Origin: Terrimonas sp.
GTDB taxonomy: Bacteria; Bacteroidota; Bacteroidia; Chitinophagales; Chitinophagaceae
Direction of reading: 5' to 3'
NCBI RefSeq assembly: GCF_003075435.1
Contig: NZ_QCZJ01000028.1
Span: forward strand, 1-63,643
DNA length: 63,643 nucleotides
The position numbers and the translations under genes are program-made. The notes beneath the pieces are model-generated. The model ran no database searches and was not told where the DNA came from. It saw only the letters and a program-made list of their open reading frames with translations. Positions 54,196-63,518 of this stretch are shown here, in pieces (positions within the stretch are counted from its first letter, which is position 1; every line of letters begins with the position of its first letter).

Positions 54196-55686
54196 ATGAG
54201 GCAATTCTTTTTCTCAATATTATTGCTGTTAGTCATTTGTTCCAATACAAGTTGTTCTAAAAAACTGTATACACCTTCAAGAAAATTTGCTGCGGACAAT
54301 TTAAGAAAGGATTATATGATCCTGCGTGAATTACTCGAAAAGTTTCATCCTGCATTATATTGGTACACGCCTAAAGACAGCATGAATTATTTTTTTGACA
54401 GATATTATAATTCCATCACCGATTCTATGACCAGGCAGCAATTCGGGTTTTCGGTAATAGCGCCTTTGACCGAAAAAATCCGCTGCGGGCATACCAGTTT
54501 CAGCTATCCTTCTGCTTATAGCAGGCAAATAAGGGAGCATCCTCACCTATCGATTCCGCTTTATATGAAAATATGGCAGGATACTATGGTTTTAACACTG
54601 AATCTTAATAAGAAAGACAGCATACTTAAACCTGGTACTATCATAACCCGGATTAATGGAATGTCTGAAAAACAGCTTACAGATACCATGTTCCGGTTTA
54701 TGCCTTCTGATGGTTATTCTGAAAATGTAAATTATATAAGATTAAGCGGAGCTTTTCCTTATTACCATCGTAATATCATAGGCTTATCATCAACCTATGA
54801 AGTACAATATATTGATAGCGCCGGTATAGAGCAAACAACTATGATACCTGTATATGATCCCTCTACAGATAGTATTTCAAAAAGAATAGTGCAGGCCCGT
54901 ACCAGGCAGGTTGATCCAAAACACAAGCCTCAAAAGTGGGAAAACATACGTTCTTTTACACGGGATACTGCAAATCAGTATGCTGTAATGACGCTTAATA
55001 GTTTTACCGGCGGAAGATTACCATCCTTTTTTAAAAGAAGCTTCAGGCAATTAAGAAAAAATAAAATCCCTAATCTTATTATTGATATCAGGAATAATGG
55101 CGGCGGCAATGTAAGTAACTATACCGCTCTTACAAAATACGTAAGAGATACAGACTTTAAAGTTTGTGACACGATGATTACTAACACAAACGGGCTCGGT
55201 AAACATAAAAAGTATTTTAAAGAGGGTTTACTGAATTCGCTGATATTGTTATTTGTTTCCAAAAAAGGAGATGACGGTGAATATCATTTCCGGTATTGGG
55301 AGAAGCATACCTTTCATCCCCGCATAAAAAACCATTATAAAGGACAGGTATATATTTTAATCAGCGGACCTACCTTTTCAGCATCAACATTGTTTGCCCA
55401 TGCTGTTAAGGGTCAGCAGAATGTTACCCTGTTAGGTGAAGAGGCCGGGGGAGGCGCATATGGCAACAGTGGTATACGCATCCCGGATGTAGTACTTCCG
55501 TATACAAAAATGAAAGTAAGACTTCCATTATTCAGGATAGTTCAGTATCAGCATGGAGCAAAAGACGGCAGGGGTGTAATGCCCGATGTTTTTATACCGC
55601 CAACAGTAGAAAATATTCGAAATAATGTAGATGGCAAAATGAAAAAAGTGCTGGAAATAATCAATAATAATATAAACAGGCAATAA
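54196..55686 (+). CDS. S41-family peptidase lipoprotein
   Basis: This 496-aa lipoprotein (NTSC, Cys20) resembles C-terminal processing proteases. A helical front region (about 30-100) and a PDZ-like segment (about 120-215, with PGTIITRINGMS) precede the catalytic core with IIDIRNNGGGN near 295-305. The nucleophile is Ser395 in GPTFSAST. EEAGGGAYG near 415 replaces the region around the usual general base in this subgroup. The role may be turnover of envelope proteins. It forms a likely two-gene unit with thiL. Confidence 0.87.
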   Translation: MRQFFFSILLLLVICSNTSCSKKLYTPSRKFAADNLRKDYMILRELLEKFHPALYWYTPKDSMNYFFDRYYNSITDSMTRQQFGFSVIAPLTEKIRCGHTSFSYPSAYSRQIREHPHLSIPLYMKIWQDTMVLTLNLNKKDSILKPGTIITRINGMSEKQLTDTMFRFMPSDGYSENVNYIRLSGAFPYYHRNIIGLSSTYEVQYIDSAGIEQTTMIPVYDPSTDSISKRIVQARTRQVDPKHKPQKWENIRSFTRDTANQYAVMTLNSFTGGRLPSFFKRSFRQLRKNKIPNLIIDIRNNGGGNVSNYTALTKYVRDTDFKVCDTMITNTNGLGKHKKYFKEGLLNSLILLFVSKKGDDGEYHFRYWEKHTFHPRIKNHYKGQVYILISGPTFSASTLFAHAVKGQQNVTLLGEEAGGGAYGNSGIRIPDVVLPYTKMKVRLPLFRIVQYQHGAKDGRGVMPDVFIPPTVENIRNNVDGKMKKVLEIINNNINRQ

Positions 55687-55856
55687 AGATTATTGCTTCA
55701 GAGCTATTCTATATCTTTTTATCTCTCACTTTGCGATTCCGGCAATGCCAGGCAAGCTCACGCTTGGTTATAGTTTATGACTGAACGTACATGGAAAACA
55801 TAAAAAATGCATCATTGTTTCATTTTTTAAATTAACTTCGTCTTTCAATTTGAAAA

Positions 55857-56204
55857 GTGACGCGGCAGAAACAAAAATATCGTTTTTATACAGCACTCTT
55901 TTTGTTGCTGAGCTTTGCTGCTACCCAACTGCCTTTTGAACTTTTCCACACGCATAATACAGGTATTGCATGTATTGAAAAAGAAAGCAAGGATGGCTTT
56001 TGCCACCACAAGTCGCATTTGGGAAACCAGGAGCGTTTTTGCTGGGCATGTACGATACAGGTAGAGAAAGTTTTTGATCTGCCGGAATATACACAGCAGT
56101 ACAGTATAACAGGGAATCAATGCCATACGATTCCTTACCGGTTGGAACTTCATCATACTGAAAATTTTCATGTTTTTTTAAGGGGCCCGCCTTCGCTTGC
56201 ATAG
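55857..56204 (+). CDS. Small exported His/Cys protein upstream of a TonB receptor
   Basis: This 115-aa frame starts with GTG at 55857 (no suitable ATG exists) and has a signal peptide (about 9-25, FYTALFLLLSFAATQL). The mature part has FHTHNTGIACIE, GFCHHKSH and RFCWACTIQ, that is several His and a CxxC, which look like metal ligands. No family is recognised. The TonB receptor starts 118 bp later and is of a metal-uptake type, so the small protein may bind a metal in the periplasm. Confidence 0.6.
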   Translation: MTRQKQKYRFYTALFLLLSFAATQLPFELFHTHNTGIACIEKESKDGFCHHKSHLGNQERFCWACTIQVEKVFDLPEYTQQYSITGNQCHTIPYRLELHHTENFHVFLRGPPSLA

Positions 56205-56322
56205 AAATGTTGATACAGGCGGGATGGTAATTTGCCATCCCCTTCTTTATACTCATACCACAAATGATGATTGCTGCTTGCCGCTTCAGGCAACTATCAA
56301 TTTACATTAAACAATTATTACA

Positions 56323-58740
56323 TTGAAACATTACTATAGTTTATCGCTGTTTGCGATACTGGCTTTTTTAATGCCGTCTTTTATTTTTGCCAATACAGAT
56401 GCATCGGGCATTGATGCTAAAGTGTCCATATCAGGTAAAGTTACTGATGCGCTTACCGGCGAACCGATACAGGGCGCTTCCCTATATTTTGCAGATGCCA
56501 AAACCGGTGCTGTGACCAACAGCAAAGGCGAGTATCTTATCAGGAGCATATCTTCTGGCTCATACCTTTTAGAAGTTTCATCAGTTGGCTATAACAGTAT
56601 AACAGAACATATAATACTCAACGGAGATTTGCAGAAGGATTTTGCATTATCTCCTGCTGTCCGGGAAAATGAAGGTATAACCGTAACAGGTGTATCAACG
56701 GCTACCAAATTAAAGAGAACACCTACACCGGTTGATATCATCAGCAGAACAGAACTTACGCAGGCAACATCCACCAATCTTATTGATGCCATCAGCAAAA
56801 CACCGGGTGTTGCCCAGTTAACAACAGGTCCGTCTATATCAAAACCAATGATACGGGGTTTGGGATATAACCGGGTTGTAATATTGAATGATGGTATACG
56901 GCAGGAAGGCCAGCAATGGGGCGATGAGCATGGTATTGAAATTGATGAATACAGTGTAAGCAAAGTGGAGGTTCTGAAAGGCCCTGCTTCGCTTATATAT
57001 GGCAGTGATGCGATGGCAGGCGTGATCAATATTTTAACCAACGTTCCTGTGCCCGAAGGAACCATCAGGGGTAATATCATCAGTAATTATCAAACCAATA
57101 ATCACCTGCGCGGTGTTGGCGCAAACCTGGCTGGCAATAAAAATGGTTTTAACTGGAATGTATACGGCTCTTACAAAGGCGCTGAAGATTATAAAAATAA
57201 ATATGACGGACGTGTATTGAATTCAAAATTCAATGAAAAGAATTTCGGCGGATATATTGGGTATAACGGCTCATGGGGCTACAGCCATATTATAGTGAGC
57301 AGCTTTGATCAGAAACCAGGTCTGATAGAAGGAGAAAGAGATGAGATTACAGGGCAATTTATAAAGCCCGTTGAGGTAAATGGCGAGGCAGAAGAAGCTA
57401 TAGCCGGAAAAGATGATTTTAAAGGAACAAAGCCAGGCATTCCATATCAGCATATACAGCACTTTAAAGTAGCGCTGGATAACAGGGTTAACATAGGCGA
57501 GGGAAAACTGGATATTCATATTGGCTACCAGGATAATAAAAGAAAGGAATTTGGAGATATACTTGAACCAACAACACCGGAATTATTTTTTGACCTGAAT
57601 ACATTTACCTACAACCTGCAGTTTCATTTGCCGGATATTAACGACTGGAAAACAACCATCGGGGTTAATGGTATGCAGCAAAGCAATAAAAACAAGGCGG
57701 AAGAAGTGCTGATACCTGAATACAACCTTTTTGATGCAGGTATATTTGTGTATGCTCAAAAAAATTTCAACAGGTTTACTTTAAGCGGTGGGCTGCGTTT
57801 AGACAACAGAAACCTTAATTCGAAAGCTTTCTCAGAAAACGGAGAATCAAAATTTGAAGGCTTTGAGAAATCTTTCAGCAATATTTCCGGTAGTGCCGGT
57901 ATAAGTTATGAGGCTACCAAAACGCTTACACTAAAACTTAATATTGCCAGGGGTTTCAGGGCTCCTGCCATAGCGGAATTGGCATCTAACGGAACACACG
58001 AGGGAACAAACAGGTATGAATATGGTGATAACAATCTGAAATCTGAAACCAGCCTGCAGTTTGATGGAAGTATTGATTTTGACAATGAGCACCTGTCTGT
58101 CAGCGCTACCGGTTTTTTAAACAATATCAACAACTTTATTTTTTACAGGAAGCTGGAAAGTGTACATGGCGGCGACTCGCTGGTGAATGCAGATGGAGAA
58201 GATATTACAGCGTTTAAATTCAGCCAGGCAAAAGCAACATTGTATGGTGTGGAACTGAATGTTGATATACATCCGCACCCATTAGACTGGCTGCATTTTG
58301 AAAATACTTTTTCTTATGTAAGGGGAGTTTTTGATCAGCCCATTGAAGGCGTAAGAAATATTCCGTTTATACCCGCTGCAAGGCTGATAACACAACTGAG
58401 GGGAGAATTTTTAAAGAAAGGAAAAACAATACGCAATCTTGCTTTAAGCGCGGAGCTGGATAATACCTTTAAGCAAAATCATGCTTTTACTACCTATAAT
58501 ACGGAAACACCCACCACAGGTTATGCTTTGCTGAATGCTGGTATAAGCGCTGACATATCCGGAAAAAACAAAACGCTTTTTACAATAATTCTTACTGGCA
58601 ATAATTTAACCGATGTAGCTTATCAAAACCATTTAAGCAGGTTAAAGTATACTGCTGAAAATAATGCTACGGGCAGAATGGGGGTATTTAATATGGGCAG
58701 GAATTTTAGTGTGAAGGTGAATATACCATTGCAGTTTTAA
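56323..58740 (+). CDS. TonB-dependent outer-membrane receptor, metal/siderophore type
   Basis: This 805-aa receptor starts with TTG at 56323; the frame gives a good signal peptide (KHYYSLSLFAILAFLMPSFI, cleavage near FAN) and there is no ATG nearby. A CarboxypepD_reg-like domain (about 30-112) leads to the plug (about 113-235), with GLGYNRVVILNDGIRQEGQQ and VEVLKGPASLIYGSDAMAGV. The barrel (about 240-805) ends in Phe. It lacks a SusD partner and is shorter than the SusC proteins, so it is a classical receptor, most like those for zinc, copper or metal chelates (inferred). A hairpin at 58756-58786 follows. Confidence 0.88.
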   Translation: MKHYYSLSLFAILAFLMPSFIFANTDASGIDAKVSISGKVTDALTGEPIQGASLYFADAKTGAVTNSKGEYLIRSISSGSYLLEVSSVGYNSITEHIILNGDLQKDFALSPAVRENEGITVTGVSTATKLKRTPTPVDIISRTELTQATSTNLIDAISKTPGVAQLTTGPSISKPMIRGLGYNRVVILNDGIRQEGQQWGDEHGIEIDEYSVSKVEVLKGPASLIYGSDAMAGVINILTNVPVPEGTIRGNIISNYQTNNHLRGVGANLAGNKNGFNWNVYGSYKGAEDYKNKYDGRVLNSKFNEKNFGGYIGYNGSWGYSHIIVSSFDQKPGLIEGERDEITGQFIKPVEVNGEAEEAIAGKDDFKGTKPGIPYQHIQHFKVALDNRVNIGEGKLDIHIGYQDNKRKEFGDILEPTTPELFFDLNTFTYNLQFHLPDINDWKTTIGVNGMQQSNKNKAEEVLIPEYNLFDAGIFVYAQKNFNRFTLSGGLRLDNRNLNSKAFSENGESKFEGFEKSFSNISGSAGISYEATKTLTLKLNIARGFRAPAIAELASNGTHEGTNRYEYGDNNLKSETSLQFDGSIDFDNEHLSVSATGFLNNINNFIFYRKLESVHGGDSLVNADGEDITAFKFSQAKATLYGVELNVDIHPHPLDWLHFENTFSYVRGVFDQPIEGVRNIPFIPAARLITQLRGEFLKKGKTIRNLALSAELDNTFKQNHAFTTYNTETPTTGYALLNAGISADISGKNKTLFTIILTGNNLTDVAYQNHLSRLKYTAENNATGRMGVFNMGRNFSVKVNIPLQF

Positions 58741-58755
58741 GAGCCTCAGGCGACA

Positions 58756-58786
58756 GGGGTCCGAACCTTCCAAAGGTTCGAACCCC
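58756..58786 (+). terminator. Strong hairpin after the TonB receptor
   Basis: GGGGTCCGAACCTT (58756-58769) pairs with AAGGTTCGAACCCC (58773-58786) with one mismatch and a 3-base loop. It lies 15 bp after the stop codon. It has no T run, so it could be a terminator or a REP-type repeat. Confidence 0.6.
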
Positions 58787-58890
58787 TAATTATTTACCGC
58801 TGCTAACCTTACAGGTTTTTTGACATACACTCAACCGGCATTGCTTTAAATACTTATTTTGCGGGTTATTAATAATTAATATATCCAGCT

Positions 58891-59838
58891 ATGAAAATAA
58901 GCGGCTTTAGTATGGTGAGAAATGCCACCAAGCTTTATTACCCTGTTAAAGCATCTGTTCAATCGATTCTGCCATTGGTAGATGAGTTTGTAATAGCCCT
59001 TGGCAATTGTGACGAGGATGATTTTACATTACAGGAGATTGAGAGCATAGGGTCAGATAAGATAAAGATCATTCATACCGAATGGGATACAAAGGCATAT
59101 CCTAACGGTACTGAATATGCCCACCAAACAGATATTGCCAAAAATGCATGCAGCGGAGACTGGCTTTTTTATCTTCAAAGCGATGAAGTGATACACGAAG
59201 ATTCCCTGCCTGTAATAAAAGAGCGTTGTGAGACTTTATTTAATGATACAGAAGTGGAAGGGCTCATATTTGATTACCTGCATTTTTGGGGAGATTACCA
59301 ACATTATATAAAGTCACATGCATGGTATGCAAAAGAGATCAGGATTATCCGTAATAACCCCGGTATTCATTCCTGGAGGGACGCGCAATCATTCAGAAGG
59401 ATACCAGGTTTTAACAATAAGGATTATGATCAGAAAGAGAATACGTACAAGCTGAATGTAGCTAATGCAGGCGCACCTGTTTTTCATTATGGGTGGGTAC
59501 GGCCACCGCAGATGATGCAGAAAAAATATTCATCTTTTGTTTCTGACTATAAAGGAAAAGAAAACGCTCATCTGTTCATGAAATATAAAGTTCCTGAATT
59601 TGATTATGGGAACTTAGATGCGCTGAATTTTTTTAAGGGAACACATCCTGCTGTAATGCAATCAATGATAGCTAAGTTTAACTGGCAGGAAAATCTTGAT
59701 AATGCAAAGCATAATGAGAACAGGGTAATCCATAAACATGAAAAATGGAAAAACAGGATGCTTACTTTTATTGAAGAAAATATATTAGGAGGAGAGAAAA
59801 TATTTACTTTTAAAAATTATAACCTGCTTAAAAAATAA
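58891..59838 (+). CDS. Family 2 glycosyltransferase
   Basis: This 315-aa cytoplasmic enzyme starts MKISGFSMVRNATKLYYPVK, a typical GT2 opening with VRNA. LQSDE at about 95-99 is the DxD-like metal site. The C-terminal half (about 150-315) is His- and Lys-rich and not assigned. It probably transfers a sugar to a glycan or lipid carrier. It converges with another GT2 gene, which ends 21 bp away, so the two may serve the same surface glycan although they do not share an operon. Confidence 0.85.
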   Translation: MKISGFSMVRNATKLYYPVKASVQSILPLVDEFVIALGNCDEDDFTLQEIESIGSDKIKIIHTEWDTKAYPNGTEYAHQTDIAKNACSGDWLFYLQSDEVIHEDSLPVIKERCETLFNDTEVEGLIFDYLHFWGDYQHYIKSHAWYAKEIRIIRNNPGIHSWRDAQSFRRIPGFNNKDYDQKENTYKLNVANAGAPVFHYGWVRPPQMMQKKYSSFVSDYKGKENAHLFMKYKVPEFDYGNLDALNFFKGTHPAVMQSMIAKFNWQENLDNAKHNENRVIHKHEKWKNRMLTFIEENILGGEKIFTFKNYNLLKK

Positions 59839-59859
59839 GTAATACGGCGTAACAATTCG

Positions 59860-60690
59860 CTATACCTGCTTAATGAATTGCTGCGAAACATAACGCATGG
59901 TTATTTTCCATTTGCTTTCAAATGATATTAAATTTTTAGCATCGGAAAACACCCGCGGTTTCTTTCGCGATTTCAGCGTAAGTCTTCCAAAATGGTGTAT
60001 ATATACGCCTGATATAATACTTAGCACTTTCAGGTCGCCAAACTCCTCGTTTCTTTTTCTGCTTCGCATATACAAATCAAAATCAGCATCCTGCATTCTT
60101 TCATCCCAATATCCGGCTTTTTCAAGCCCGGACCTGTTCATTGCAATTACAGAACCGGAAAATCCTTCGCTCATCTGGTATGCATATTTTTTGAACATGT
60201 TTTCGCAAAAAGATTTCCAGTTCCGGTATCTTAACTTAAACATCATCCACAATGCCGTTTCTGAGCTCCCTAATAACCGGAGTATAGGATATTTTATACG
60301 GTTCCATGTTCTGCCCTGTGTTTTTGTTTCTTTCAAATTACCGCATCTGTCAGGAGATGCAAAGCTTACTACATCGTAATTGTCTTTTCCAAGCACATTC
60401 AATAAATGCATATCCCAGCCCGGGGAAACAATAATATCATTGTTGAAAAATAAAAAAATATCGTACCCTGCTTTTTTTATACCCTGGTTTTGACAGTAAG
60501 GATAACTGTAGTTGCCCTCATTTGCTATAACAATGGCCCCGTTTTCCTCAAAGAATTCCCTGCTGCCATCTGTAGAATTATTATCAATAATGATCAGCTC
60601 AAAGGTGTTATGGGTATATTCCTTTAAGGTTTTAAGAAAGATTTTATTCATGGCCAGTTGGTTATGAACGGCTGTAATAATACTCAGCAT
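59860..60690 (-). CDS. Family 2 glycosyltransferase
   Basis: This 276-aa enzyme opens MLSIITAVHNQLAMNKIFLK and has IIDNNSTDGSREFFEENGA at about 34-52, FFNNDII near 81-87 as the DxD-like metal site and YWDERMQDADFDLYMRSRKR near 193-212 as the acceptor-side motif. It has no membrane segment. It resembles rhamnosyl- or glycosyltransferases for surface polysaccharide but the sugar is unknown. Convergent with the gene at 58891. Confidence 0.87.
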   Translation of the reverse strand: MLSIITAVHNQLAMNKIFLKTLKEYTHNTFELIIIDNNSTDGSREFFEENGAIVIANEGNYSYPYCQNQGIKKAGYDIFLFFNNDIIVSPGWDMHLLNVLGKDNYDVVSFASPDRCGNLKETKTQGRTWNRIKYPILRLLGSSETALWMMFKLRYRNWKSFCENMFKKYAYQMSEGFSGSVIAMNRSGLEKAGYWDERMQDADFDLYMRSRKRNEEFGDLKVLSIISGVYIHHFGRLTLKSRKKPRVFSDAKNLISFESKWKITMRYVSQQFIKQV

Positions 60691-60767
60691 GTTTTATTAA
60701 TGGCTTGAGGTGAATTAAAAAGGGAGATACGATTTTTGCTGCAAATTAATATCTATTGCTGTATCAT

Positions 60768-61115
60768 TTAATGTAAGATATTCCCATGTTTTACAACCCG
60801 GTCAATAGTTGGTTCCTCTATCTCAAAACGACCCGATGTTTTTGCGGCGTTAATAAGTACAGGTATGTGAGTGTTGAAGTATTTCAGTGTATTATCTGCA
60901 CCGGTTTCAATTGGATGAGTATGCACAAAAGCAAATCCTGAAAAGAGAAATGATATAATACCGGCTATAATTAATTTCTTTATCAGAAAAATACTTTTAG
61001 CTGTGTATGGTACTAAAAAGAGCACTAAAAGATACAATAAAACCTTCAAAAGACCCCCTGGTGTTGTACTTTTGCGATCAGCTAAAAGATAATCAGCCTG
61101 CCATACTGCAGGCAT
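60768..61115 (-). CDS. Doubtful small membrane or exported protein
   Basis: The open frame of 115 aa has two hydrophobic stretches (about 22-39 and 47-65: KKLIIAGIISFLFSGFAFVH), then a soluble end with HTHPIETGAD and NTHIPVLINAAKTSGR. Its first 18 codons overlap the promoter and leader of the enoyl-CoA hydratase gene, so the ATG at 61115 is doubtful, and no other ATG precedes the second hydrophobic stretch. The amino-acid make-up of the last 60 residues looks protein-like. No family is recognised. Confidence 0.35.
   Translation of the reverse strand: MPAVWQADYLLADRKSTTPGGLLKVLLYLLVLFLVPYTAKSIFLIKKLIIAGIISFLFSGFAFVHTHPIETGADNTLKYFNTHIPVLINAAKTSGRFEIEEPTIDRVVKHGNILH
61067..61074 (+). promoter_or_regulatory. 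TAnnTTTG promoter box of the enoyl-CoA hydratase gene
   Basis: TACTTTTG matches the -7 consensus and lies 54 bp before the ATG at 61129. The leader contains a small hairpin (GCCTGC and GCAGGC around CATACT, about 61098-61115). Confidence 0.5.
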
Positions 61116-61128
61116 AAAAACTGTTGCA

Positions 61129-61905
61129 ATGAAAACATTGTCTCTTTCATTTCAAAGTCAAATACTCATCATCACTATTAATCGTACGGATAAGCTCAAT
61201 GCGCTGAATAAACAGGTAATTGAAGAGTTGAGCGCAGCGATTGATGATGTATACAATAACCCTGACATTAAATCGGCTGTCATCACCGGCAGCGGTGAAA
61301 AGGCTTTTGTTGCAGGTGCAGATATCAGTGAGTTTACGGCACTTGATGCAAATGGTGGCAAAGCGCTTGCGCAAAAAGGACAGGAGAATGTTTTCAATAA
61401 AATTGAAAATTCGCCCAAACCTGTTATTGCGGCAGTAAACGGCTTTGCATTAGGTGGTGGTTGTGAACTCGCAATGGCATGTCATTTCAGGGTAGCAGGC
61501 AATAATGCAAAATTCGGGCAACCGGAAGTAAACCTGGGATTGATACCCGGATACGGTGGCACACAAAGGCTCACGCAACTGGCAGGTAAAGGCAGGGCAA
61601 TGGAAATGATATTATCAGGCAACCTGATTGATGCCCATACTGCTTTGCAGTATGGACTGGTTAATTATGTGGTTGCTCCCGAAGAACTGCTCAAGAAAGC
61701 CATTGGCATATTAGAGATCATTAACAGCAAAGCGCCGCTTGCAGTTGCTGGCGCAATTAAAGCGGTAAATGCAGTATTTGATGAGCAGCTTGATGGATAT
61801 GGTATTGAAATAGATACTTTTGGCGAATTGTTTAACACAGAAGATGCCAAAGAAGGCGCCGCTGCATTTATGGAAAAAAGAAAGCCTGCTTTTAGAGGAA
61901 GGTAG
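61129..61905 (+). CDS. Enoyl-CoA hydratase (crotonase family)
   Basis: This 258-aa enzyme hydrates trans-2-enoyl-CoA in fatty-acid or butyrate-type pathways. FVAGADISEF near 62-71 and NGFALGGGCELAMACHFRVA near 103-122 form the oxyanion hole and one catalytic Glu (GGCEL). The second Glu lies in FGQPEVNLGLIPGYGGTQRL near 130-149. Both catalytic Glu are present, so it should be active. It stands alone with its own promoter. Other crotonase reactions (isomerase, naphthoate synthase) fit less well. Confidence 0.9.
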   Translation: MKTLSLSFQSQILIITINRTDKLNALNKQVIEELSAAIDDVYNNPDIKSAVITGSGEKAFVAGADISEFTALDANGGKALAQKGQENVFNKIENSPKPVIAAVNGFALGGGCELAMACHFRVAGNNAKFGQPEVNLGLIPGYGGTQRLTQLAGKGRAMEMILSGNLIDAHTALQYGLVNYVVAPEELLKKAIGILEIINSKAPLAVAGAIKAVNAVFDEQLDGYGIEIDTFGELFNTEDAKEGAAAFMEKRKPAFRGR

Positions 61906-61963
61906 AGGGAAAGGTGGAAGGTTTGAGGTTTATGGTTTATGGTTTGGGGTTTAGGGTGAAGGA
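61901..61963 (+). repeat. Nine degenerate 7-bp units starting at a stop codon
   Basis: Nine exact 7-bp steps cover the end of the enoyl-CoA hydratase gene and the bases after its TAG (61903-61905). The middle units are TTTGAGG, TTTATGG, then TTTATGG, TTTGGGG, TTTAGGG. This is the longest and clearest array of the G-rich class in the window. The G-rich strand is the coding strand. Confidence 0.85.
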
Positions 61964-62074
61964 GTGGCTTAATTGCCTTCACTTCTTAATGGTTTAAATA
62001 TTGTTTTTTCCTGGTAGCGGCAATTGATTTAACAGCATATTATTCATACAATACATTTATCTTAAATAACGATT

Positions 62075-63472
62075 ATGGATTACAGAATAGAAAAAGATAC
62101 GATGGGAGAGGTGAGAGTTCCCGTTGATGCTTATTACGGAGCGCAAACACAACGCAGTGTTGACAACTTTAAAATTGCGCAGGACATAAACCGCATGCCT
62201 AAGGAAATTATCCGCGCATTTGCTTATCTGAAAAAAGCGGCTGCCCTCACTAATTTTGAAGCCGGCGTTTTACCTAAAGAAAAGTCCGATTTGATCGGGA
62301 AAGTATGTGATGAAATTCTTGCCGGCAAATTAGATGATTATTTTCCTTTGGTAGTTTGGCAAACCGGCAGCGGCACACAAAGCAATATGAATGTAAATGA
62401 GGTCGTGGCATACCGTGGTCATGTATTAAATGGCGGCAGCTTAACAGATAAAGAAAAATTTCTTCATCCCAATGACGATGTAAATAAATCACAATCCAGC
62501 AACGATACTTTTCCCACTGCCATGCATATAGCAGCATATAAAATTCTGCTTGAAGTTACTATACCCGGTATAGAAAAGCTGCGCAATACACTGGCAGAAA
62601 AAAGTAAACAATTCATGCATGTAGTAAAAATTGGCCGTACGCATTTTATGGATGCAACGCCACTTACTGTCGGGCAGGAGTTCAGTGGTTATGTGTCCCA
62701 GCTTGATCATGGCATTAAGGCAATCAAAAACACATTGCCCCATTTAAGCGAACTGGCACTGGGAGGAACTGCCGTGGGAACAGGTATTAATACGCCTAAA
62801 GGCTATTCCGAAAATGTGGCAAAGCATATCGCATCACTTACAGGATTGCCGTTTATAACCGCTGCCAATAAATTTGAAGCACTGGCTGCGCATGATGCTA
62901 TTGTTGAATCGCACGGGGCTTTAAAAACCGTTGCGGTAAGTTTAATGAAGATAGCGAACGATATACGCATGCTGTCATCCGGCCCACGCAGTGGTATTGG
63001 CGAATTATTTATACCCGACAATGAACCAGGCTCTTCTATTATGCCGGGAAAAGTAAACCCTACACAATGCGAGGCATTAACCATGATAGCCGCACAGGTA
63101 TTAGGGAATGATGTGGCAATTAATATTGGCGGTGCTACCGGTCATTTTGAATTGAATGTATTTAAACCGGTGATGATTTATAACTTCCTGCACAGTGCAA
63201 GGCTGATAGGAGATGGTTGTGTGAGCTTTAATGATAAATGCGCTGTAGGAATTGAACCTATAGAAGCCAATATTAAAAAGCATGTAGATAATTCTTTAAT
63301 GCTTGTAACAGCGCTCAATACAAAAATCGGTTATTATAAGGCCGCTGAAATTGCACAGAAAGCACATAAAGAAGGAACGACTTTAAAGGAAATGGCAGTT
63401 AAACTTGGCTATGTTACCCCGGAGCAATTTGACGAATGGGTTCAGGCGAAAGATATGGTGGGACAGCTATGA
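62075..63472 (+). CDS. fumC: Fumarate hydratase, class II
   Basis: This 465-aa iron-free fumarase converts fumarate and malate in the TCA cycle. It has the class II landmarks [16 protein letters not shown] near 107-122, [20 protein letters not shown] near 138-157, [20 protein letters not shown] near 187-206 and the superfamily signature [13 protein letters not shown] near 320-332 with the catalytic Ser. Length and start ([13 protein letters not shown]) are standard. It is monocistronic. A short 7-bp array follows the stop codon, then the IS end at 63519. Confidence 0.96.
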   Translation: MDYRIEKDTMGEVRVPVDAYYGAQTQRSVDNFKIAQDINRMPKEIIRAFAYLKKAAALTNFEAGVLPKEKSDLIGKVCDEILAGKLDDYFPLVVWQTGSGTQSNMNVNEVVAYRGHVLNGGSLTDKEKFLHPNDDVNKSQSSNDTFPTAMHIAAYKILLEVTIPGIEKLRNTLAEKSKQFMHVVKIGRTHFMDATPLTVGQEFSGYVSQLDHGIKAIKNTLPHLSELALGGTAVGTGINTPKGYSENVAKHIASLTGLPFITAANKFEALAAHDAIVESHGALKTVAVSLMKIANDIRMLSSGPRSGIGELFIPDNEPGSSIMPGKVNPTQCEALTMIAAQVLGNDVAINIGGATGHFELNVFKPVMIYNFLHSARLIGDGCVSFNDKCAVGIEPIEANIKKHVDNSLMLVTALNTKIGYYKAAEIAQKAHKEGTTLKEMAVKLGYVTPEQFDEWVQAKDMVGQL

Positions 63473-63498
63473 GCAGTCAGCAATCAGCTATTAATTAA
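63471..63498 (+). repeat. Short 7-bp array behind fumC
   Basis: GAGCAGT, CAGCAAT, then CAGCTAT and TAATTAA start inside the TGA stop codon of fumC. The coding-strand unit CAGCWAT is the same class as the array behind the fucosidase gene (128-169). In both places the IS3-like element lies close beyond the array. Confidence 0.5.
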
Positions 63499-63518
63499 CA
63501 CCAGAAAACAAAACACTA

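Noticed and set aside
56589-57080. Open frame of 163 codons on the minus strand inside the TonB receptor gene
   Set aside because: It lies opposite the conserved plug domain and has no protein-like features of its own.
58773-58790. tRNA T-arm-like sequence GGTTCGAACCCC
   Set aside because: It is one arm of a local hairpin. No acceptor stem, D-arm or anticodon arm is present around it.
59897-60379. Open frame of 160 codons opposite the second GT2 gene
   Set aside because: The glycosyltransferase on the other strand is clear, and this frame has no domain or promoter.
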